Shown here one piece after another: positions 1-6,134 of a DNA stretch of 9,912 nucleotides. Origin of the DNA: an uncultured Porphyromonadaceae bacterium (GTDB lineage: Bacteria; Bacteroidota; Bacteroidia; Bacteroidales; Muribaculaceae); NCBI GenBank assembly GCA_900552325.1, contig URZG01000061.1:1-9912 (forward strand), written 5' to 3'. How positions within the stretch are numbered: the first letter of the stretch is position 1; each line of letters begins with the position of its first letter. The notes under the pieces were generated by a model that was not told the DNA's origin, ran no database searches, and saw nothing but the letters and a program-made list of their open reading frames with translations. The position numbers were made by a program, and so were the translations under genes.

Positions 1-1
1 C

Positions 2-1789
2 ATCATCTATGACAAGAGCGAGCTCCTTATGGACGTCCTCGATGCCAAATGGTACGGTGTCATCACTCCTATCGAGAACCTCAACATCACCGGTACCGTA
101 GGTTACTTCCTCGACAATACCCGCGGTCACTACCTTCTTTCCAAATATTACGGTTCTTCCGTAGTGGTTGACCGTGGCGGTGCCGCCAACATGACCTATT
201 CACGTCTCCGCGGCCTCAACCTCCAGGCTCTCGCCACATACCGCCGCACTTTCGGCAACCACCATGGCGATATCATGATCGGTGCCGAAAGCTACGACCG
301 CAACTCCGAGTCGCTCTCCGCTCTCGGTTACACCCTCTACGATCCTTACAACTGGGCTGTGAACAACACCCTCAACAATGACCAGCGTACCGGCTCCGGC
401 GGTGCTTCCGGTTACTCCACCCGCGGTTACTTCGGTCGTCTGAACTACGACTACGACTCGCGTTACTTCGCTTCCGTATCTTTCCGTCGCGACGGTTCCT
501 CCCGTTTCGCTCCCGACCACCGCTGGGGTAACTTCTTCTCCGTATCGGCTGCATGGGATATCAAGAAAGAGGCTTTCATGACAAACGTAACCTGGCTTGA
601 CCTCCTCAAACTGAAGGCATCTTTCGGTCAGCAGGGTAACGATAACCTCTATCCCGGTCTTACCTACGACTACTATTACACTGATGTTTACGGCATCAGC
701 GGTTCCGATGCGTGGTCCGACGGTAACCTCCTCCAGAAAGGTAACCCCGAACTGACATGGGAAACCTCCAACGCCTTCAACGTCGGCGTTGACTTCAGCT
801 TCCTCCAGGGTCGCATCGACGGTAGCCTCGAGTATTACCTGCGTCAGACCCACGACATGCTTTACAACAAGCCTGTCGCTCCCTCCAACGGTTTCTCCTC
901 CATCCCGATGAACGTGGGCTCCATGCGTAACATGGGCTTCGAGTTCGAAATCAACTATCGTCCCATCGTAACCCGCGACATCAACTGGGAGATCAACCTC
1001 AACGGTACATACAACCAGAACAAGATCATCAAGCTCCATCCCGACCTGAAGGGTCAGATGATTTCCGGTATCCGTATCATCAAGGAGGGTTCCTCGCTCT
1101 ATAACTATTACATGGTCGACTATGCCGGCGTTAATCCCGACAACGGTGCCCCCCTCTTCTGGGCCCGCGAGGTGCTCAATGCCGACGAGGTTGCCGCCAA
1201 CCCCGATATCGATCCTGTCTACGGCGCTGAATACAAGACCGAGAACTTCGATACCGCATCCGACACCAACCTCAAGGAAACCGGCAATGTGCTTCCCACA
1301 TTCTACGGCGGTTTCGGTTCTACCCTCCAGGCTTACGGCTTCGATTTCTCCTTCCAGTTCGCATTCCAGCTCGGCGGCCGTACTTATGACGACGGTTATC
1401 TGAAACTGATGCATACCGGTTCGGCATCCTCTCTCGGTACCAACTGGCACCAGGACGCTCTCGACCGCTGGACTCCCGAAAATACCGGTGCCAAGTTCCC
1501 CAAACTTGACTCTCAGGCTACATACGTAGTTGCCGACCAGTCCACCACTTTCGGCCTGGTTAGCTCCGACTACCTCTCGCTCAACAACGTGACTATCGGT
1601 TACACTTTCCCCTCCAAGTGGATGAAGAAACTCGGTCTGGAATCGCTCCGCGTTTACTGCGCCGGCGACAACCTGGCTATCGTAACCGCCCGCAAGGGTC
1701 TTGACCCCCGTCGTGGATTCGCTTCCGCCTCTACAGGTGGTTACTCTGCAATCCGCAACATCTCCGGCGGTCTGAAGGTTGTTTTCTAA
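2..1789 (+). CDS. SusC/RagA-type TonB-dependent outer-membrane transporter, C-terminal part (5' end outside window)
   Basis: This is the beta-barrel part of a SusC/RagA family transporter, which imports oligomers (glycans or peptides) across the outer membrane using TonB energy, with a SusD lipoprotein as lid. The frame is open from the first bases of the window, so the methionine at 29 is internal. 595 residues are visible. The signal peptide, carboxypeptidase-D-like domain and plug that normally precede them are missing. Family-typical blocks are RRDGSSRF (about residues 162-169) followed by RWGNFFSVSAAW, LKLKASFGQQGND (202-214), NPELTWETSNAFNVG (about 248-262) and NVGSMRNMGFEFE (from about 304). 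The protein ends ISGGLKVVF, with the terminal phenylalanine typical of Bam-inserted barrels. Codon use is strongly biased (CGT/CGC for Arg, AAC, TTC, CTC), which suggests high expression. A SusD gene follows after 27 bases, clearly in the same operon. The substrate cannot be told from the barrel alone. Confidence 0.96.
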   Translation: MIYDKSELLMDVLDAKWYGVITPIENLNITGTVGYFLDNTRGHYLLSKYYGSSVVVDRGGAANMTYSRLRGLNLQALATYRRTFGNHHGDIMIGAESYDRNSESLSALGYTLYDPYNWAVNNTLNNDQRTGSGGASGYSTRGYFGRLNYDYDSRYFASVSFRRDGSSRFAPDHRWGNFFSVSAAWDIKKEAFMTNVTWLDLLKLKASFGQQGNDNLYPGLTYDYYYTDVYGISGSDAWSDGNLLQKGNPELTWETSNAFNVGVDFSFLQGRIDGSLEYYLRQTHDMLYNKPVAPSNGFSSIPMNVGSMRNMGFEFEINYRPIVTRDINWEINLNGTYNQNKIIKLHPDLKGQMISGIRIIKEGSSLYNYYMVDYAGVNPDNGAPLFWAREVLNADEVAANPDIDPVYGAEYKTENFDTASDTNLKETGNVLPTFYGGFGSTLQAYGFDFSFQFAFQLGGRTYDDGYLKLMHTGSASSLGTNWHQDALDRWTPENTGAKFPKLDSQATYVVADQSTTFGLVSSDYLSLNNVTIGYTFPSKWMKKLGLESLRVYCAGDNLAIVTARKGLDPRRGFASASTGGYSAIRNISGGLKVVF

Positions 1790-1816
1790 TCGTCTGACTA
1801 AAACGAATTTCCTAAA

Positions 1817-3454
1817 ATGAAGAATACCAAAATATTTTTAGCCGCCGCTTGCTCCGGACTTCTGTTCGCTGCCTGCGCCGACCTCGACCAGGAGCCGCTG
1901 AGCAACGTTGTCACTCAGGCTCAGAAGGCGCAGGTCGTTGCCGATGACCCCGAAATGGTGTCGGCTTCGGTTAACGCCGTTCCCGATATGGTGAAGGCCT
2001 ATATGAACACCTTCGGAACCCACCAGGATTACGGCTGGCCCTCAATGATGCTTATGCTCGACTCCCGTGGTCAGGATATGCCTTCTGCCCTCGGTGGTTA
2101 CCAGTGGTACACCGCAGCTCTCGAATACTCGGATTTCGGCGGCCGCTACTACGATAACCTCTATTACTGGTACACCAACTACAACCTCATCCGTTCGGCC
2201 AATGCCGTTATCGGCGTGATCGATCCCGCCACCGAGGACAACGAGAGCCAGTATTTCCGCGCTCAGGCACTCGCTTACCGCGCATGGGCATATTTCAACC
2301 TTACCCAGATGTATGCCTGGACCTATGCAAAGAACCCCAACGATCTTTCCGTGCCTCTGGTGCTTGACACCAACATGGACGAGACCGCTTCCAACGGTTG
2401 TCCCCGTGCTACCGTAGCCGAGGTTTACGATCAGGTGTTCGCTGATCTTGACGAAACTATCGCTCTTCTTGAAAAAGCTGAGGCCGCAGGCGTGAACCGC
2501 AAGTCTATGGCAGCCTCCGGTAATCTGGAGAAAACCTACTTCAACCTCACCGCCGCCTATGCGATGCGTGCCCGCGCACACCTCTTCCGCGCTACCGATG
2601 CTGACTACACCGCCTGTGTCAGCGACTGCGAAAAGGCTCTCGAGCTCGCTACCGCCGAAGGTCTCCATCCCTATTCGATCAACGACCTTGCCGCTCCCCG
2701 TTTCAATGATATCACTGATCCGTCCTACATCCTTGGTATCTACTATGATCCCTCCAGCTCGGCTGCCCGTTCCATCGCATCGTTCGCTTCGTTCATGAGC
2801 GCATGGATTTCCGGTTATGCCGACAAGGGCTTCTTCCGTTGCATCAGCAAGACTCTCTACGCCTCTATTCCTGATTCGGATGTGCGCAAAGGCTGGTGGC
2901 TTAACGAGGATGCCAATGCGCCTGTGACTCTTCCCGCGCCTTATGCCACCAAGATTTCCAGCGCGAACATTGCGTGGACTCCTTATGCGCAGATCAAGTT
3001 CGGTGCATATAATAACGATCCCACCATTTCGTCGTATGCGACCGACCTGCCCCTTATCCGTGTTGAAGAGGTTTATCTGATGCTGGCCGAGGCCCAGGGT
3101 TACGCTCAGGGTGCCTCTGTCGGAGCCCAGACCCTTGTTAAATTCCTCAATGAGTTCCGCGACGGTTCGTTCAAATATAACGCCGCTTCGGCCGACGAGC
3201 TCCGTGACGAAATCTGGAAGCAGCGTCGTATCGAGCTTTGGGGTGAAGGTTTCGCCATGTGGGATATCCTCCGCCTTCAGAAACCGGTCAACCGTGTAGG
3301 TGCCGGCTACGAGAGCACTCTGGTATTCAACATCAGCCCCAACAACACCGTGCTTCTGTTCGACATTCCTCAATCGGAGGCACAGCGTAACCCCCAGATT
3401 GTAAGTCCGTCGCGCGGTTCGGAAATCCCGACTCCCGTAGCTGATGTAAATTGA
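1817..3454 (+). CDS. SusD/RagB-like outer-membrane surface lipoprotein
   Basis: SusD-like substrate-binding lid for the SusC transporter encoded just upstream, held on the outside of the outer membrane by lipid. The start at 1817 gives a lipoprotein signal: Lys2 and Lys5, a hydrophobic core, and lipobox F-A-A-C with Cys20, followed by ADLDQEP, the usual SusD opening. The N-terminal SusD-like region with tetratricopeptide-type helices runs over about residues 60-280. Examples are YFRAQALAYRAWAYFNLTQM (146-165) and YFNLTAAYAMRARAHLFRAT (241-260). The C-terminal SusD domain is seen in LPLIRVEEVYLMLAEAQ (411-427), DEIWKQRRIELWGEGFAMWD (464-483) and FDIPQSEAQRNP (515-526). At 545 residues it has normal family length and looks intact. 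No strong Shine-Dalgarno sequence precedes the start, only an A-rich stretch, as is common in Bacteroidota. Whether it binds glycan or another ligand is not visible. Confidence 0.97.
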   Translation: MKNTKIFLAAACSGLLFAACADLDQEPLSNVVTQAQKAQVVADDPEMVSASVNAVPDMVKAYMNTFGTHQDYGWPSMMLMLDSRGQDMPSALGGYQWYTAALEYSDFGGRYYDNLYYWYTNYNLIRSANAVIGVIDPATEDNESQYFRAQALAYRAWAYFNLTQMYAWTYAKNPNDLSVPLVLDTNMDETASNGCPRATVAEVYDQVFADLDETIALLEKAEAAGVNRKSMAASGNLEKTYFNLTAAYAMRARAHLFRATDADYTACVSDCEKALELATAEGLHPYSINDLAAPRFNDITDPSYILGIYYDPSSSAARSIASFASFMSAWISGYADKGFFRCISKTLYASIPDSDVRKGWWLNEDANAPVTLPAPYATKISSANIAWTPYAQIKFGAYNNDPTISSYATDLPLIRVEEVYLMLAEAQGYAQGASVGAQTLVKFLNEFRDGSFKYNAASADELRDEIWKQRRIELWGEGFAMWDILRLQKPVNRVGAGYESTLVFNISPNNTVLLFDIPQSEAQRNPQIVSPSRGSEIPTPVADVN

Positions 3455-3465
3455 TTCTTCCGCTG

Positions 3466-3509
3466 ATTCCCGGCGTCTCCTCCGTCAAAGCACGGAGGAG
3501 ACCAGGAAT
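3466..3509 (+). promoter_or_regulatory. Strong hairpin between the SusD gene and the third lipoprotein gene
   Basis: A perfect 11-bp inverted repeat, GTCTCCTCCGT at 3475-3485 and ACGGAGGAGAC at 3492-3502, encloses the 6-base loop CAAAGC. An outer 5-bp stem, ATTCC (3466-3470) with GGAAT (3505-3509), can stack below it across a small internal loop. No T-run follows; the sequence continues with AAGTTAACC, so it is not a standard intrinsic terminator. It lies 20 bases after the SusD stop and 33 bases before the next start. By inference it may protect the 3' end of the abundant SusC-SusD message, or be a processing or partial-termination point that lowers expression of the third gene. An AT-rich leader between the hairpin and the ATG at 3543 keeps that start accessible. 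Confidence 0.6.
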
Positions 3510-3542
3510 AAGTTAACCTTTAATAAATCAGATTTCTACATT

Positions 3543-5135
3543 ATGAAATTATATAAATTCATGCTGGGTGTCGGTGGAGTGATGGCTCTGACTCTTACTG
3601 CCTGCCACGATGATCCTGAATACACCCCGGCAGGTGCGGTGGCAACTCCCCCGGCATACTTTAACCTTTCAGACGAAACGGCTATCGATCTGGAAGATAC
3701 ATCGTCGGACTTTGTCGTGCATCTTTACCGTGCCGATGCCAACGGTTCTCTCACCATTCCTGTTGCCACCACCATCACTGCTCCTGATGGAGTGAACACC
3801 GGTATTTTCACAGTGCCTAAGGATGTGACTTTCGCCGACGGCGTGTCCATGGCTGACTTCAAAGTGACGTTCAATATCGCCGACATCAAGCCTCTTACAA
3901 GCTATATGTTTGACCTCAAGGTCGACGGCGAGACTACCCCCTATTTCTCCACCGACGTTACTTACGATGTAAGCTATGTGCCCTGGGAGACTGTTACCAG
4001 CAAGACCGGAAGCACCGCATCCGAACTCAGCATGGTCGGTCTGCTTACCCGTCCCTGGTCGGTTGAATGTGTCGTTCAGAAGCATCCTGCACAGGAAGGC
4101 TTCTACCGTGTGCGTCACCCCTATTTCACGGCTCCCGATCTCTATGAGGATGAAAATACTATCGTCAGCGAACAGCGTTATCCCGAATCTGATCCCAACT
4201 ATCTGTATCTGAATGCAAACAACGCACGCTCGGTATACGTATCTAATTCCAAGGGTAAGGCCCAGGTGTTCTACTACACCGGTTATGTGCTCGATAAATC
4301 CGTGCCCAACTACGGCGAGGAGCTGATGCTCTTCTGCGAGTTCTCTGCTTATCTTGCCAAATCGTTTACTTTCCCCGGTCTTGACGGCCTGTTCGATGGT
4401 ACCCAGGGTGACTATAACACCAAGGCAGGTGCAATGGAGAACGGTATTATCGACTTCAAGAGCAACATGTCGTGGACTTATCCCGCGGCAGCCGACGCTT
4501 CCAAGGGTTCGTTCGGTTACGGCGGCTTCGATTCGTGGCAGCTTATTCTCGCTGATGCAGAAAAACCTGTTGAATGGGAGACTATCGGCGCCTGTGATTA
4601 CGTGGACGGCTTTATCGCCAACGTATTCAAGAGCGAGGATCCTGTAAGCTACAAGGTGACAGTAGAGCGTAATATCGCTACTCCTACACGTTACCGCATT
4701 GTTCAGCCCTACCTCCCCGGCACATATCCCTTCCCCGGCGATGCTATTACAGCTGATCCCGAACAGTACAATATCGAGTTCAACGTGAAGGATCCCGATA
4801 TGGTTCTCGTTGATGTACAGTCGACCGGATATGTTTACAACCGCGTCAATTATCAGATCTGTAACGCCGGTGCATGGTTGTACTACGGTTATGCTGACGG
4901 CAGCACTCCTGTTTCCGCCGCTGATATCAAGAAGCAGGGTCTCAACGATACCTTCAAGGATGGCGTTGTTACTTTCGCTCACCCGATTGCAATCTACAAC
5001 CAGCAGGGTCACTTCCTCTGGGAAGGAACTCCTTTCACTCCCGGTCAGCTGATGCCGCAACCGCTTCCAAGAACCTTGTTGTCAAGACTCAGAAAAAGCC
5101 TGTGCTTCACTCCCAGCGTGTTCCTGTACGCGTGA
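3543..5135 (+). CDS. SusE/F-position surface lipoprotein with duplicated internal module; frameshifted near its 3' end
   Basis: I do not recognise a named family. It is a lipoprotein by its signal: Lys2 and Lys5, a hydrophobic core, lipobox L-T-A-C with Cys21, then HDDPE, an acidic patch like known Bacteroidota surface-export signals. Residues about 35-145 look like an immunoglobulin-like beta-sandwich (FTVPKDVTFADG at 89-100 is typical of such domains in these lipoproteins). Two copies of a module of about 100 residues follow, at about 147-250 and 343-450. Each opens with W-E-T-[VI] and contains Y-R-[VI]-x-x-P-Y (188-194 and 384-390). Third place after SusC and SusD suggests an accessory binder on the same transport complex. 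As sequenced the gene ends at 5135 with a basic, leucine-rich tail after Gln502. That tail uses rare codons, whereas an overlapping frame from 5048 to 5179 carries a normal-looking ending. The intact protein would be about 545 residues. Confidence 0.85.
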   Translation: MKLYKFMLGVGGVMALTLTACHDDPEYTPAGAVATPPAYFNLSDETAIDLEDTSSDFVVHLYRADANGSLTIPVATTITAPDGVNTGIFTVPKDVTFADGVSMADFKVTFNIADIKPLTSYMFDLKVDGETTPYFSTDVTYDVSYVPWETVTSKTGSTASELSMVGLLTRPWSVECVVQKHPAQEGFYRVRHPYFTAPDLYEDENTIVSEQRYPESDPNYLYLNANNARSVYVSNSKGKAQVFYYTGYVLDKSVPNYGEELMLFCEFSAYLAKSFTFPGLDGLFDGTQGDYNTKAGAMENGIIDFKSNMSWTYPAAADASKGSFGYGGFDSWQLILADAEKPVEWETIGACDYVDGFIANVFKSEDPVSYKVTVERNIATPTRYRIVQPYLPGTYPFPGDAITADPEQYNIEFNVKDPDMVLVDVQSTGYVYNRVNYQICNAGAWLYYGYADGSTPVSAADIKKQGLNDTFKDGVVTFAHPIAIYNQQGHFLWEGTPFTPGQLMPQPLPRTLLSRLRKSLCFTPSVFLYA

Positions 5136-5179
5136 GCCTGTCGCCTGTGAAACCCCTCACCTTTACAAAGGCACAGTGA
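5048..5179 (+). pseudogene. Displaced C-terminal segment of the third lipoprotein (43 codons after a -1 base frameshift)
   Basis: From 5048 this frame reads ADAATASKNLVVKTQ and continues, ending PLTFTKAQ before TGA at 5177-5179: 43 residues, strongly basic. Codons are those used throughout the operon (GCT GAT GCC GCA ACC GCT TCC AAG AAC CTT). The frame of the upstream gene in the same stretch needs CAA, CCA, AGA, TTG, TTG and TCA, which are uncommon in its body. Adding one G after CAG at 5046-5048 would join the two parts as TPGQ-ADAATAS. No methionine start or ribosome-binding site suits this segment as a separate gene. The sequence at the junction (GGTCAGCTGATG) has no slippery heptamer, so programmed frameshifting is unlikely. 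Either a real deletion or a sequencing/assembly error would give this picture; the sequence alone cannot decide between them. Confidence 0.8.
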
Positions 5180-5214
5180 TATGCGTTGACCGCATGACAC
5201 TATCATGATAACCG

Positions 5215-5249
5215 CAGAGGCGTGCCCGAGAGGTACGCCTCTGTTTGTT
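5215..5249 (+). terminator. Intrinsic terminator of the SusC-SusD-lipoprotein operon
   Basis: Stem CAGAGGCGTGCC (5215-5226) pairs with GGTACGCCTCTG (5232-5243): twelve pairs with one G-U wobble at the tenth, loop CGAGA. The T-rich stretch TTTGTT (5244-5249) follows directly. It lies 36 bases after the TGA at 5177-5179, which fits that stop being the original end of the operon. Confidence 0.8.
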
Positions 5250-5274
5250 AATGATAAAATTGGTTTTATCTTAC
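5244..5274 (+). promoter_or_regulatory. Candidate Bacteroidota-type promoter for the metallo-hydrolase gene, overlapping an AT-rich dyad
   Basis: TTTG at 5244-5247 and TATCTTAC at 5267-5274 are separated by 19 bases. This resembles the Bacteroides primary-sigma promoter (-33 TTTG, -7 TAnnTTTG), with the last two bases of the -7 element not matching. A perfect 7-bp dyad, GATAAAA (5253-5259) and TTTTATC (5264-5270) around TTGG, lies between and over the elements and could be an operator. The start codon at 5285 would leave a very short leader. The match is imperfect, so this is tentative. Confidence 0.35.
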
Positions 5275-5284
5275 ATAAATTGAT

Positions 5285-6055
5285 ATGAAACTGCGTTTTT
5301 TGGGAACCGGGACTTCATCGGGGGTGCCTCAGCTCAGGTGCGGGTGCCCGACCTGCCTGTCATCCGACAGCCACGACAAACGGTTGCGGTGCTCGGCGTT
5401 CGTGGAGTGTGACAACGGCACGAATATCCTTATAGACTGCGGCCCGGACTTCTATACTCAGATGCTGCGTATGCCGCGGTTCATCGACATACATGCGCTG
5501 CTGATCACCCATCAGCACTATGATCATGTGGGAGGTATCGACGATCTGCGCCCCTATTGCTGGAAAAACGAACATTTCCCCGTATACTGCCAGGCCGATG
5601 TGGAGCACGACTTACGTGAACGTATCCCTTATGCGTTCCGTGAGAATCCCTATCCGGGTGTGCCTCATTTCGAGTTCGTGAGGGTAGAGCCGTTCAAGGA
5701 AACCTCGGTAAATGGCATTGAGGTGCTTCCTCTTCCGGTAAACCATTATAAACTGAATATTGTGGGGTATCGGATCGGCCGTGACCTGGCTTATATAACC
5801 GATGCCAAATTCGTGCCTGACGAGACGGTGGAGGCGCTCAAAGGGATTGATACCCTTGTGATCAACGCTCTCCGCCTGACTGAACATATATCCCACATGT
5901 CGCTTGAGCAGGCTCTGGAGGTTATCTCCCGTATCGGGCCGCGCCGCGCGTTTCTGACACATATCGCCCACAGTATGCCTCCCGAGCAGGAGGCTTCACG
6001 GCTTCTTCCCCCCGGAGTGACGTTCGCATACGACGGTCTTGAATTTTTAATCTGA
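5285..6055 (+). CDS. PhnP-like metallo-beta-lactamase-fold phosphodiesterase/hydrolase
   Basis: Cytosolic metal-dependent hydrolase of the metallo-beta-lactamase fold, 256 residues, closest in pattern to PhnP (cyclic phosphodiesterase). The N-terminus MKLRFLGTGTSSGVP is typical. The main metal motif is H76-x-H78-x-D80-H81, within THQHYDHVGG, with H154, D173 and H226 as further likely ligands; H204 also lies in a conserved position. A Cys19-x-Cys21-x-x-Cys24 cluster plus H229 (in THIAH) matches the extra structural zinc site known from PhnP. No signal peptide is present. The start at 5285 begins exactly at the conserved first beta strand. No phn genes lie next to it, so a phosphonate role is not supported here; a cyclic nucleotide or other phosphodiester is the more likely substrate. 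Its Arg codons (CGG, AGG) and general composition are less biased than in the operon before it, as expected for a low-expression housekeeping gene. It stands alone between two terminator-like hairpins. Confidence 0.93.
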   Translation: MKLRFLGTGTSSGVPQLRCGCPTCLSSDSHDKRLRCSAFVECDNGTNILIDCGPDFYTQMLRMPRFIDIHALLITHQHYDHVGGIDDLRPYCWKNEHFPVYCQADVEHDLRERIPYAFRENPYPGVPHFEFVRVEPFKETSVNGIEVLPLPVNHYKLNIVGYRIGRDLAYITDAKFVPDETVEALKGIDTLVINALRLTEHISHMSLEQALEVISRIGPRRAFLTHIAHSMPPEQEASRLLPPGVTFAYDGLEFLI

Positions 6056-6074
6056 CTTTACCACCCGATATGGA

Positions 6075-6118
6075 ACCGGGGCGCATTGGAATCTCCAATG
6101 CGCCCCGGTCGGCGTTTT
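6075..6118. terminator. Perfect 16-bp hairpin between converging genes
   Basis: ACCGGGGCGCATTGGA (6075-6090) and TCCAATGCGCCCCGGT (6094-6109) form a 16-bp stem without mismatch around the 3-base loop ATC. On the + strand CGGCGTTTTC follows, so a short T-run begins 6 bases after the stem. On the - strand no T-run follows. It lies 20 bases past the stop of the hydrolase gene and 26 bases past the stop of the gene read from the right. It most likely ends the + strand transcript and may also stabilise or stop the opposing one. Confidence 0.75.
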
Positions 6119-6134
6119 CAGATGTTTGCGATGG

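Noticed and set aside
29..31. ATG at 29 as start of the first gene
   Set aside because: The same frame is open to the left edge, and the sequence here is already inside a SusC beta-barrel.
2042..3373. Antisense open frame of about 443 codons opposite the SusD gene, and similar ones at 200-1450 and 3669-5060
   Set aside because: Their translations lack domain character or signals and lie wholly opposite well-recognised genes. They follow from the codon bias of the sense strand.
5046..5056. Programmed ribosomal frameshift in the third lipoprotein
   Set aside because: There is no slippery heptamer at the junction and no obvious stimulatory structure; a deletion or sequencing error is simpler.
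5201..5210. Perfect palindrome TATCATGATA as a regulator binding site or attachment site
   Set aside because: A ten-base palindrome is too short to claim alone, and no second copy or recombinase gene was noticed.
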